DNA of 22,041 nt from Candidatus Saccharimonadota bacterium (GTDB lineage Bacteria; Patescibacteriota; Saccharimonadia; Saccharimonadales; Saccharimonadaceae). The position numbers were made by a program, and so were the translations under genes. Shown here piece by piece: positions 7,933-15,462 of this stretch; within the stretch, counting starts at the first letter, position 1, and every line of letters starts with the position of its first letter. Location: positions 1 to 22,041 of the forward strand of contig CAJPPG010000011.1 of assembly GCA_905372495.1 (NCBI GenBank), written 5' to 3'. The notes below the pieces were generated by a model. That model had not been told where the DNA came from, did no database searches, and worked only from the letters and a program-made list of their open reading frames with translations.

Positions 7933-8736
7933 CTATTTCCTTGCCCAAGCCATCATTTTTAGTAACATAAACACCAAGACATTCACTAGGACAATTGTTG
8001 ATCCAGTTGGCGTCGAAAGCCCATAAGATATCACCATCCCTACTATGAAACAACTCACTGATACCAGAATCGAAACAATGATTACTTTTCTAAAGCTTTT
8101 TACGATCTGCATTGCTGACATCGTCGGAAAAATAATCAAACTTGAGATCAAAAGCGCCCCCATTAACCTCATTCCAAGTACCACCACAACCGAACAAAGA
8201 ATCGCAAATACTGCATTATACAAATTGGTTTTTATCCCAATCGACCTTGCAAATTCTTCATCAAATGTTAAGGCAAAAATTTTATTATAACAGGCCAAAA
8301 AAATTCCAATTACAAATATTGAAAAGATCACGCAAAGTATCAAGTCACTTTCAGAAATCGATAAAATACTACCAAATAAATAATTATTAATATCTGTATT
8401 TACTCCTCTAGTAATTGATATGACGAAAGTCCCCAGCGCTAATGCTCCCGCCGACACCATCGCAATCGCCGCATCTGGTTGAATTTTGCTCTGATTATTT
8501 AACCTTAATATCAAAAATGACATTATGATTACCACCGGCAAAGCAAATTCAAGTGGTGCAAAGTTCAATACGGTTGCCACCGCAAAGGCCGAAAAGCCCA
8601 CGTGTGAAAGCCCGTCCCCAATCATTGCATTGCGCCTTAAAACTAATGCTGTTCCTATCAATGCCGCCGAAATCGAAATCAACAGCCCAGCCAAAAATCC
8701 CCTTACCAAAAAACCCTGTTCAAATATTTCAAACAT
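7933..8736 (-). CDS. znuB: Zinc/manganese ABC transporter permease (ZnuB/AdcB/MntB-like)
   Basis: Membrane channel of a metal-ion importer of the ABC-3 family. About 267 residues, mostly hydrophobic, with seven to eight predicted helices. The family motif GDGLSHVGFSAFAVA follows the LRRNAMI segment, and the end of the protein has the usual glycine/serine-rich STPTGSTIVLV stretch. I chose the ATG at 8736 (the second of two adjacent ATGs) because GAGAGG lies seven bases before it. A frame back to 8799 would run deep into the ATPase gene. The start overlaps the ATPase stop by eight bases, indicating translational coupling. Zinc is favoured as substrate because of the histidine-rich binding protein upstream; manganese cannot be excluded. 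Confidence 0.9.
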   Translation of the reverse strand: MFEIFEQGFLVRGFLAGLLISISAALIGTALVLRRNAMIGDGLSHVGFSAFAVATVLNFAPLEFALPVVIIMSFLILRLNNQSKIQPDAAIAMVSAGALALGTFVISITRGVNTDINNYLFGSILSISESDLILCVIFSIFVIGIFLACYNKIFALTFDEEFARSIGIKTNLYNAVFAILCSVVVVLGMRLMGALLISSLIIFPTMSAMQIVKSFRKVIIVSILVSVSCFIVGMVISYGLSTPTGSTIVLVNVLVFMLLKMMAWARK

Positions 8737-9472
8737 CATGAATCCTCTCAACATATTCTTTAGTCTCTCCAAAAAAGTACTCCTCCCCTGAAAGAGCAAG
8801 AATTTTATTCCCGATTAGATTCTTATGATCAAGATCATGTGTCACCATCATGATTGTAATTCCTTTTGCATTCAACTTCGACAAATTCTCATATAACTCC
8901 ATTTTCGACTTAAAATCCAAGTTATTTGATGGTTCGTCCAAGATTAGTAGCTTCGTCGTCGCCGCCAACGCTCGTGCAAGTAATACCTTCTGCCTTTGCC
9001 CACCCGATAAATCTGCAAAATGTCGTTTTGCTAGATTGACAATCTTTAGTTCCCTTAAACTTTCTTCAACAATCTTTTTTTCGTGTTTTCCAAAGAAAGG
9101 TCTAAGCCCAATCCTATTTAGTGTTCCCGCATAAATAATCTCTGAAACCGAAGCTGGAAAATTCTTGTCCACCTTACTTTCCTGCGGCATATAACCAATA
9201 AAATTTCGCTTCAAATTATGAAACAATATTTCCCCCTTGTTTTGCTTAATTTGCCCCAGTAAAGTCTTAATTAGTGTCGATTTTCCAGCCCCATTCTGAC
9301 CAACAATACAAATAAAGTCCCCCTCACAGACTTCAAAACTTAAGTTCGAAAAAACCTTCGTCTTGTCATAATTCACCTGTAAATTTTTCACCGTTACAAG
9401 CGGCTCACGAGAAGAATTAATACGCGCCCCCTCCCTTTCAAATTCGCGAGTTACACCTTTCATCTTCACCAT
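8729..9472 (-). CDS. znuC: Zinc/manganese ABC transporter ATP-binding protein (ZnuC-like)
   Basis: Cytoplasmic ATPase that powers the metal importer. 247 residues with Walker A GQNGAGKS (58-65), the Q-loop region IGYMPQESKVDKNFPASV (92-109, a phrase typical of metal-type ATPases), the signature LSGGQ (155-159), Walker B LLILDE (175-180) and the switch His212 in VTHD. About 25 residues precede the usual domain start at VTVKNLQ. The ATG at 9472 lacks a strong ribosome site, and the ATG at 9463 is an alternative. It ends in TGA, evidence that UGA is a stop in this organism. It lies 30 bases after znuA and overlaps znuB. Confidence 0.92.
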   Translation of the reverse strand: MVKMKGVTREFEREGARINSSREPLVTVKNLQVNYDKTKVFSNLSFEVCEGDFICIVGQNGAGKSTLIKTLLGQIKQNKGEILFHNLKRNFIGYMPQESKVDKNFPASVSEIIYAGTLNRIGLRPFFGKHEKKIVEESLRELKIVNLAKRHFADLSGGQRQKVLLARALAATTKLLILDEPSNNLDFKSKMELYENLSKLNAKGITIMMVTHDLDHKNLIGNKILALSGEEYFFGETKEYVERIHDV

Positions 9473-9502
9473 CGTTTTTCTTCTATTTCACTAAGCTTTC
9501 CT

Positions 9503-10555
9503 CTAGCTATTTAAAGCTTCCTTTAAAGCTTCGAGGTTACGCTCCATTAAATCTACATATGTCACACCGCTCTCAAAATCTTTTTCCGAAACATTATGTG
9601 CAGATTGAATTTCCAAAATCTTTGCACCCGTCTCCTTTGCTAAAGTTTCCGCAATCAACCCATTTGAAAGCTCAATCTTAAAGACAGCAGGAATCTTATC
9701 TTCTTTTATCTTTTTAACTAAGAAGCTTACAGTTTTTACGTTAGCTTCTGTCTGTTCCGAGCATCCTGGAAAGGCAGCATAATATTTAATTCCATAATCA
9801 TCTACAAAATACCTTAACGGAAAACGATCACCAACAATAATTTCTTTACGCTTCGCTGTCTTAACCATTTCCCCAATTTTCTGGTCGACTGCAGCAATTT
9901 TATCCGTATAATTCTTAGTATTTTCAGATAACTTCTTTTCTTCCGCCTTATCAAATTCTAAAGCAGCCTTAAGAATCTTTTCTGTAATCTCTTTAGCATT
10001 CTTTAAACTAGTCCATACATGCTCATCGACCTCTGGTTCCTCTTCTTTATGATCATGGTCATGCTTGTGATCATGATCGTGGTCGTGGTCGTGATCGTGG
10101 TCATGCTTATGATCATGGTCGTGATCATCCTTATGATCATCCTCATCTTCCTGCATCCCCTCGACCACATCCTCATTTTTGGTTTTTACTAAATCGACTA
10201 GCTTCATCACCTTAGTTTTCTTCGGATCAATTTCACTGATCACCTTTTTTACCCATTCATCCGAGTCTCCCCCAACATAAAGAAACAAATTACTGTTCTT
10301 AATTGTTAAAATATCTTGCGGAGTAGGCTCAAAGGTATGTGATTCAGTCCCCGGCTTCAATAACATTTTTACAGAGACTTCTGTATTATTTCCTGCTACC
10401 GCACGCGCAAAATCATAACCAGGAAAACTCGTACTCACAATTGAGTATCTTTTTCCCGTTTCATGCTTACCCAGCATGCCAGCAAACTTTACTCCAGCAA
10501 AAGCTACGCCCGCCACAACCAAAGCCGCCACCGCTACTTTATAAATTTTCTTCAT
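9503..10555 (-). CDS. znuA: Zinc ABC transporter substrate-binding protein with histidine-rich loop (ZnuA/AdcA-like)
   Basis: Extracytoplasmic metal receptor of the cluster A-I family. The start at 10555 (350 residues, MKKIYKVAVAALVV) follows AAGGAG; an in-frame TTG at 10585 is less likely. The N-terminus is a basic residue cluster plus a hydrophobic stretch (5-28) without a lipobox cysteine, so it is probably a signal anchor or a signal peptide cleaved near AFAG. The first metal ligand is H73 in GTESHTFEPTP and the second is H179 in DEHVWTSLKNA. Between them, residues 141-169 hold fourteen histidines alternating with Asp/Lys, the mobile zinc-capturing loop known from ZnuA. The usual third His is replaced in VGDRFPLRYF, a variant I recall from clostridial homologues. 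It heads the znuA-C-B operon. Confidence 0.92.
   Translation of the reverse strand: MKKIYKVAVAALVVAGVAFAGVKFAGMLGKHETGKRYSIVSTSFPGYDFARAVAGNNTEVSVKMLLKPGTESHTFEPTPQDILTIKNSNLFLYVGGDSDEWVKKVISEIDPKKTKVMKLVDLVKTKNEDVVEGMQEDEDDHKDDHDHDHKHDHDHDHDHDHDHKHDHDHKEEEPEVDEHVWTSLKNAKEITEKILKAALEFDKAEEKKLSENTKNYTDKIAAVDQKIGEMVKTAKRKEIIVGDRFPLRYFVDDYGIKYYAAFPGCSEQTEANVKTVSFLVKKIKEDKIPAVFKIELSNGLIAETLAKETGAKILEIQSAHNVSEKDFESGVTYVDLMERNLEALKEALNS
10049..10135 (-). repeat. Short tandem repeat coding for the His/Asp-rich loop of ZnuA
   Basis: Repeated hexamers of the form (A/G)TG(A/G)TC on the + strand encode alternating Asp-His (minus strand), with a few Lys codons. Third-base variation between GAT/GAC and CAT/CAC keeps copies from being identical, which would limit slippage. 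Copy number may still vary between strains because repeat changes of six bases keep the frame. Confidence 0.85.
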
Positions 10556-10574
10556 TATTTCTCCTTGAATAATT

Positions 10575-10614
10575 AATTTATACAAAATTATAATCTATTA
10601 AATGTGTATAAATT
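10575..10614 (-). promoter_or_regulatory. znuA promoter region with perfect 10-bp inverted repeat (candidate metal-responsive operator)
   Basis: AATTTATACA (10575-10584) and its exact reverse complement TGTATAAATT (10605-10614) flank 20 bases that include TATAAT on the minus strand (10592-10587). A -10 there would place the start of transcription near 10580, inside one arm, while the expected -35 position falls in the other arm. A regulator bound to the repeat would block the promoter. The sequence matches no metal-repressor box I know (Zur, AdcR, MntR), so the regulator is inferred only. The region lies between the stop of the zinc-ribbon gene and the znuA start. Confidence 0.45.
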
Positions 10615-10620
10615 ATTTAC

Positions 10621-10848
10621 TCAATCATCCATCTGATCTCTTAACGCAATCTGAGTTAGCTCCCCCTTTAGAATCAAACTTCTCCCCGTGTTTAGCTTTC
10701 TACACTGACAATTAGCGCATACCCCGGGTACTATTCTAGTCTCTCTTTTTTCTAGACAGAGCTCCATGTCCCCACAAAAACCACCCCCGCCTAAAACAGT
10801 CGCTTCAATCTCCCCACAGTGTAGACATTTTATATAAACTTTTGGCAT
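10621..10848 (-). CDS. Small seven-cysteine zinc-ribbon protein of unknown function
   Basis: 75 residues. Cysteines at 8, 11, 25, 31, 44, 47 and 49: two CxxC pairs (CLHC and CANC) that could form one zinc ribbon, plus C25/C31 with a glycine-rich run (GGGG) between the halves. No membrane segment or catalytic motif is seen. The ATG at 10848 is chosen because it follows the upstream stop by one base (TAA-A-ATG) with AGAGG just ahead. A longer frame from 10881 would overlap the neighbour. It ends in TGA. It is translationally linked to the DUF4868/KwaB-like gene, so it may be its partner or regulator. Being the last gene before znuA, a metal-linked role is possible but unsupported. Confidence 0.7.
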   Translation of the reverse strand: MPKVYIKCLHCGEIEATVLGGGGFCGDMELCLEKRETRIVPGVCANCQCRKLNTGRSLILKGELTQIALRDQMDD

Positions 10849-10849
10849 T

Positions 10850-11869
10850 TTAGCCTCTTGGTGGTTCACCTTCCGGTTCATTTAATAACTTCTTCGACTT
10901 AATTTCATAGCGCTTGCCATTTACCGGTGAAACATAATAATCTTCATTTAATAAATTCACAAACATCGTCAAATCCTTATCATCCATGATAATGATTTTA
11001 CCGTCATCATCTGTCATTAGCTCCAGCTTCATCTCATCAGAATAATCCACTAGCTGTTCTTGCGACATCTGTTCTTTAATATCCATATCTTGTAACTTCT
11101 TTACGAGAGGCTTTTTATCCTGCAGTAAAGCATTCAAGGTTAATCCCTCAGCAAAAGATAGCTGATACTTCTCCTCAATCTCCCTTGCTTTCGCCTCAGC
11201 CAGCATCTGTGCCTTAAAATCATATTGAAAAAGGTTCTCAAACTTACTCTGATTGAAAATTACCACATTCTCATCAATAATTGCGACTTGATTATCGTCC
11301 GGCATCTTCAGTGCCACCTCGGCGCTAAACGGTTCAAAACTCTCACCATTTAATTCCCAAGAAGACTTAGCATTAAGCGCTGAAGCGGCTGAAATCGCCT
11401 TTGCAATATAGAACGTTTTCATCCCATCCCCACCAGGATAAGTAAATCTCGCCAAAATTCCCTTCACCTTTTTAAATTGGTGTTCATTATCCGTAAAATA
11501 ATCAATATCCTTATACTCTTTTTCCACCAAACGAATCAGGCTCTCAGCCCTCACTACCTTGTTGAGGTCTGTACGATAAATCACCTTATTTTCACCATCT
11601 GATTTTTCGTATTCACGACACTCCAAACCCTTATCTGCTTCTTTAATCACAAAAGCCACTGCCTCCCCCATGAACATTTGTTTAACAGAGTTAGTTAGTT
11701 TCTCTGAGTAACGAATTTTAAATGGCGTGTAATTTTTATTAAACAGAAAAAGCTCACAAGAGACATTATTCTTTACTTCATCAATTTCATTTGCCCACAA
11801 GAATACATCAAAATCGCTAATCTTCTTAATCTCAGAATTTGTAAATGCTGGTCTATCTTCTGACTCCAT
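10850..11869 (-). CDS. DUF4868 / KwaB-like protein (candidate anti-phage protein)
   Basis: 339 residues, soluble, no signal peptide. The C-terminal half (about 145-335) looks like the DUF4868 domain found in KwaB of the Kiwa defence system. Diagnostic-looking parts are the IIDENVVIFNQSKFENLFQYD strand-helix region (197-217), a following helix with AKAREIEEKY, and the ending FVNLLNEDYYVSPVNGKRYEIKS (303-325). The N-terminal half (FDVFLWANEIDE, then strands with CELFLFNK) would be the variable part of the family. No KwaA-type four-helix membrane partner is present; the next gene is a zinc-ribbon protein one base away. The ATG at 11869 has GAGAGG ahead. It lies 43 bases after the CYTH-like gene on the same strand. 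Family assignment is from remembered motifs, so moderate confidence. Confidence 0.55.
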   Translation of the reverse strand: MESEDRPAFTNSEIKKISDFDVFLWANEIDEVKNNVSCELFLFNKNYTPFKIRYSEKLTNSVKQMFMGEAVAFVIKEADKGLECREYEKSDGENKVIYRTDLNKVVRAESLIRLVEKEYKDIDYFTDNEHQFKKVKGILARFTYPGGDGMKTFYIAKAISAASALNAKSSWELNGESFEPFSAEVALKMPDDNQVAIIDENVVIFNQSKFENLFQYDFKAQMLAEAKAREIEEKYQLSFAEGLTLNALLQDKKPLVKKLQDMDIKEQMSQEQLVDYSDEMKLELMTDDDGKIIIMDDKDLTMFVNLLNEDYYVSPVNGKRYEIKSKKLLNEPEGEPPRG

Positions 11870-11912
11870 ACTTCCTCTCTTTTTCTAACTAGTTTAACAC
11901 AAAAAAGTTTGA

Positions 11913-12452
11913 CTATGCTAGGTCAGCGTATGTTTCTTTCAGTCTCTCATTTTCAGACAACCCAAATTCAGCCAAAAGCTCCTCCAATTTTCGTTGCCCT
12001 TCCCCCACCTTTTCATTATCATCAAGTGTAATTTCAATTTTTACAAAATCTTCTTTCTGATTACCAATCTGATCAATATAAACTTTTGTATTTTTATTGA
12101 TCTCAAGAGCTTGTCTTCGACGTGGAATTTCTGCTTGCATCACAAAACCTAACTGCAATAAAATATTTGCCGCTTCCGCATAATCCCTCACTTGTGTCGT
12201 ATGGGAAATCGTCACCCCAAAATCCTCAATATGCCTCTTACAAATCAAATCATACTTCGCTGGACGATCTAACGCCTTCATTTCAATCCTCAAAATCATT
12301 CTTGGATAATTATTGTGATTCTGATAATTCTTTGGCACAAAAACCCTGTTATGCTGCCAGTAAACTGGTCCAAAATCATAATCTAGGTACGATAGCCTTG
12401 CTTCAAACACATCTCGATCCGCTAGTTTACTCTTGTAAATGATTGTTCGCAT
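11913..12452 (-). CDS. CYTH-fold protein (class IV adenylate cyclase / CyaB-like), possibly catalytically altered
   Basis: 179 residues resembling CyaB-type CYTH proteins, whose eight-strand tunnel binds triphosphates. Recognisable parts are RMILRIEMK (51-59, the R-x-R-type strand), KYDLICKRH (66-74), the helix YAEAANILLQLGF (91-103), PRRRQALEI (110-118), KVYIDQIG (123-130) and the closing LSENERLKETYADL (165-178), a typical CyaB ending. The family's N-terminal ExExK metal-binding motif reads I-I-Y-K-S-K (4-9), lacking both glutamates, and the usual E-x-E strand near 138-140 reads K-I-E. Nucleotide binding without classic catalysis, or a changed reaction, is possible. The ATG at 12452 follows the rnhA stop by three bases with GGAG ahead, so it is coupled to the pilus operon. 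Confidence 0.65.
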   Translation of the reverse strand: MRTIIYKSKLADRDVFEARLSYLDYDFGPVYWQHNRVFVPKNYQNHNNYPRMILRIEMKALDRPAKYDLICKRHIEDFGVTISHTTQVRDYAEAANILLQLGFVMQAEIPRRRQALEINKNTKVYIDQIGNQKEDFVKIEITLDDNEKVGEGQRKLEELLAEFGLSENERLKETYADLA

Positions 12453-12455
12453 TTT

Positions 12456-12905
12456 CTACTCCGTTGACACTAATTCTACTTCAACATTTTCCGCCCCCTC
12501 ATTCTCTCGTGCCTTATTCGCCCATAGATCGGTCAGTTCATTCATTTCAATTCCATCATGACCCTTCACCCAAATCAGTTTTACTCTGGAATTACAATAA
12601 AGTTCATATAGTTCTTTTACTAGGTTTAAGTTTTTTATAGGACCAGTCTTCTTTTTCCAACCATTTTTTTGCCAACCAGGCGCCCATTTTGTCAAAACGT
12701 TAATCCAAAATTCTGAATCTGAATGAATTTCACCCTCTTCACCGGCCAAAAACTGCATTGCTGCACGCATTGCCGCACCCTCCATTCGAATATTTGTCGA
12801 AACTTCTTCTCTTCCTAATCTTACCGGCTGACCGTCACAAATCACAGCATAACCACCTGGCCCAGGATTAGGCGAAGCACTCCCATCTGTCCATAAAATT
12901 TTCAT
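12456..12905 (-). CDS. rnhA: Ribonuclease HI family protein
   Basis: 149 residues with the full RNase H catalytic set: D7 in TDGSASPNPGPGGYAV, E42 in NIRMEGAAMRAA, D63 in IHSDSEFWINVL, H116 in VKGHDG and D126 in NELTDLWANKA. The enzyme would cut the RNA strand of RNA-DNA hybrids (primers, R-loops), using two metal ions. It begins at a TAATG junction with pilC (start ATG 12905-12903), so it is translated directly after the pilus platform protein. The conserved layout points to an active housekeeping enzyme whose place in the pilus operon is notable. Confidence 0.93.
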   Translation of the reverse strand: MKILWTDGSASPNPGPGGYAVICDGQPVRLGREEVSTNIRMEGAAMRAAMQFLAGEEGEIHSDSEFWINVLTKWAPGWQKNGWKKKTGPIKNLNLVKELYELYCNSRVKLIWVKGHDGIEMNELTDLWANKARENEGAENVEVELVSTE

Positions 12906-14122
12906 TACATACTACCTTGTACATCGTTTACAATTGCGTATATTGGGAATAGCACCGCCACGATAATAAAGCCAACCATTACCGCCATGACTACCATTAG
13001 CACTGGTTCAATCAAGGTTGAAATTGTTCGAATCTGCTCTTCCAATTCATCTTCGTATACTTGCGCGGCTTTTGCCAACATCTCATCTATTTTACCAGAT
13101 TCTTCACCGATCGAAGCCATTTGTGGAACCAATGGCAAAATATAAGAAAGGTTTTTCAAAGACGACGATAGAGTTTTACCTTGTTTAACTTTTTCTGAGA
13201 CTTCCTTAATTTCTTTTTCTAGTACCACATTATTCATCGCTTCCGACGAAATCTGTAGAGTATCCTGAATTGATACACCTGCCGACATTAGGTTTGAAGC
13301 TGTTCTTGCAAAACGCGCGTTATATAAACGCCAAAACATTCTCTTAAATAGTGGCACATTCAACTTCAAGAGCGCCGCCCATTCAATACCTGTTGTAGTT
13401 TTTCTAAACTGGAATAGAAAGTAAATCGCCACGCCCATCACAATCGTCACTAGCCACCAAGATGCTACCAAAAAGTTCGCAAACGAAACTAATACTCCTG
13501 TCGCCCACGGTAGGGGCTTTCCAATGTCTTTATATAGAGATTGTACCTGTGGCACAATCATTAATACCATAAAGATTAGTACTGCAATGATTACCATCAA
13601 GATAATCGCTGGATAAACCAAGGCACCACGAATTTTTGAAATCATCGCATTATCTTTTTCTTGCTGCTGTGCCAAGCGTTTTAGCGACAAATCCAAGCTA
13701 CCCGAAGCCTCACCCGCTCTAAGCAGTGCAATATATACCTTATTGAATACGTCCGGATATTTCTCACAGGCCTGAGTCAAAGTCTTACCAGCCTCGACAT
13801 CCACCAAGATTGACTCCACCACCTTCTGCATTGGCTTACTTTCAGTCTGCTCAATTACGGTACGTAATGAATTAGACAAAGGCAAACCAGCACCAATCAA
13901 AGTCGCAAACTGTCTCGTAAAGACAATTTTGTCTTTCATCGTAATCTTGTTTTGAAAACGCTGAAATAGCCCAACTTCGGACATATCTTCATCGATCCGG
14001 TCTGGCGTCATCCCCTGCTCAATTAAAAGTTTTCCAGCGGTGCGCTCATTTTCTGCCTGAATCACCCCCTTAGTCATTTCTCCAGTTTTACTATCTCTGG
14101 CTTTATATATAAATCGTTTCAT
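12905..14122 (-). CDS. pilC: Type IV pilus inner-membrane platform protein PilC
   Basis: 405 residues, GspF/PilC family: an N-terminal stretch (FIYKARDSKTGEMTKGVIQAE) followed by two repeated T2SSF domains (about 65-190 and 270-395) and three to four membrane helices (near 168-192, 213-238 and 372-400). The motif FTRQFATLIGAGLPLSNSL near 68-86 is repeated in degenerate form at FARTASNLMSAGVSIQDTL. PilC couples the cytoplasmic motors PilB and PilT to the growing filament. The start overlaps the pilT stop by one base (TAATG), and the stop overlaps the rnhA start in the same way. Confidence 0.95.
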   Translation of the reverse strand: MKRFIYKARDSKTGEMTKGVIQAENERTAGKLLIEQGMTPDRIDEDMSEVGLFQRFQNKITMKDKIVFTRQFATLIGAGLPLSNSLRTVIEQTESKPMQKVVESILVDVEAGKTLTQACEKYPDVFNKVYIALLRAGEASGSLDLSLKRLAQQQEKDNAMISKIRGALVYPAIILMVIIAVLIFMVLMIVPQVQSLYKDIGKPLPWATGVLVSFANFLVASWWLVTIVMGVAIYFLFQFRKTTTGIEWAALLKLNVPLFKRMFWRLYNARFARTASNLMSAGVSIQDTLQISSEAMNNVVLEKEIKEVSEKVKQGKTLSSSLKNLSYILPLVPQMASIGEESGKIDEMLAKAAQVYEDELEEQIRTISTLIEPVLMVVMAVMVGFIIVAVLFPIYAIVNDVQGSM

Positions 14123-15384
14123 TAAATCCCCTTCACTAGCCTATCGAACTCACGCGTATCTACTGCGTAATCTCTTGCACTATCATAGGTTACTGTACCC
14201 TGTTGTACCAGCTTTGCTAAAGTACGGTCCATTGTCTGCATTCCCTCGTTTGCGCCAGTCTGAATTGTATTATCAAGTTGATGCGTCTTCCCCTCACGGA
14301 TAATTGAACGCACAGCTGAATTCGCAATCATAATTTCCGCTGCCACCACTCGACCCCCACCAATCGCTGGCACTAATCGTTGCGAACAAACTGCCATCAA
14401 AATCCCCGCCAGCTGTGAACGAATCTGTGGTTGCTGCTCAGCTGGAAACACATCAATCATACGATCAATTGATTGCGCTGCCGAGTTTGTGTGAAGTGTA
14501 GCAAATACCAAGTGACCGGTCTCCGCAATTGTAATCGCTGACGAAATAGTTTCAAGATCACGCATCTCACCGAGCAACACTACATCTGGATCTTCACGTA
14601 ATGCCGACTTTAAAGCCCTTGAAAAAGAGTAGGTATCATAATGCACTTCTCTCTGTGCTACTACCGATCGAATCGATTTATGCGTAAACTCAATCGGGTC
14701 CTCAATCGTTAGAATATGCATCGCTTTTTCTGAGTTGATCTTATTAATAATTGCTGCCAAAGTTGTAGACTTACCAGAACCAGTTGGCCCTGTCACCAGT
14801 ACCAATCCACGTGGGTAGTCAGCGAACGAAGAAATAATTTGTGGCATTCCTAACTCTTCAATTGTCGGCATCTTTGTTGGAATCAAACGAAAAGCCGCCG
14901 CTAAATTCCCTTTTTCATTAAAGGCATTCACACGAAAACGTGCAATTTCTCCAAACGAAAATGAATAGTCAAATTCTTTATCCTTTGACAGTACTTCCCG
15001 CTGCATTGAATCTAGCGTTGAAAAAACCAACTTTTCCACCATCTCACTCGTCAAAGCTGGTGTGTTTGGAATAGGCGTCAGTGAACCGTCTATTCTTAAG
15101 ATTGGCGGCAATCCAACCTGGATATGCAGATCAGATGCTCCGCGCCTAATACACTCTTCGAGCAATGTCTCAATCTTAACTGAAGTTGGCAAGCTAGTTG
15201 GCGTAGAAGCAGCTGCCGCTTGATTGGCTGCTGTCGTTTTTACCGCTGTTCCCGTCATTACTATTGGTTGCGCTTGCGCTGATTGCACCGGAGTTTGCAT
15301 AGGATTCGTTTGCGGCACTCCAGCCACGCCCATCGCTGAAGTTGGGCCTGTCATATTTACTTGTGGCTGTGTATTTTGCTGCAT
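14122..15384 (-). CDS. pilT: Type IV pilus retraction ATPase PilT with extended N-terminus
   Basis: 420 residues. The PilT core begins near residue 69 (VKIETLLEECIRRGASDLHI). Walker A GPTGSGKST is at 199-207, the Asp-box region TIEDPIEF at 226-233, Walker B DVVLLGEMRD at 267-276, and the His box HLVFATLHTN at 291-300. PilT-specific features are RMIDVFP (308-314) and the C-terminal ANSAVRSIIREGK (354-366), which corresponds to the AIRNLIRE retraction motif. The first 68 residues are Gln/Pro/Ala/Thr-rich and probably disordered, an addition not usual for PilT (about 345 residues). The ATG follows AGGAG. It lies 78 bases after pilB, the widest gap inside the pilus unit. It powers filament disassembly, needed for twitching or DNA uptake. 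Confidence 0.95.
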   Translation of the reverse strand: MQQNTQPQVNMTGPTSAMGVAGVPQTNPMQTPVQSAQAQPIVMTGTAVKTTAANQAAAASTPTSLPTSVKIETLLEECIRRGASDLHIQVGLPPILRIDGSLTPIPNTPALTSEMVEKLVFSTLDSMQREVLSKDKEFDYSFSFGEIARFRVNAFNEKGNLAAAFRLIPTKMPTIEELGMPQIISSFADYPRGLVLVTGPTGSGKSTTLAAIINKINSEKAMHILTIEDPIEFTHKSIRSVVAQREVHYDTYSFSRALKSALREDPDVVLLGEMRDLETISSAITIAETGHLVFATLHTNSAAQSIDRMIDVFPAEQQPQIRSQLAGILMAVCSQRLVPAIGGGRVVAAEIMIANSAVRSIIREGKTHQLDNTIQTGANEGMQTMDRTLAKLVQQGTVTYDSARDYAVDTREFDRLVKGI

Positions 15385-15462
15385 TTTTCTCCTCTTTTCT
15401 CTTATTTTAGCATAAGCTTCATTTTTTATAATAATTCACTAACTGGATTTTAAAATTTACAT

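Noticed and set aside
10049..10135. Possible CRISPR or satellite array
   Set aside because: The six-base repeat is in frame and encodes the His/Asp loop of ZnuA; there are no spacers.
15385..15462. Six-codon mini-ORF and weak -10-like boxes in the pilB-pilT gap
   Set aside because: No matching -35 box with good spacing and no sign of a leader peptide function; AT-rich chance is enough.
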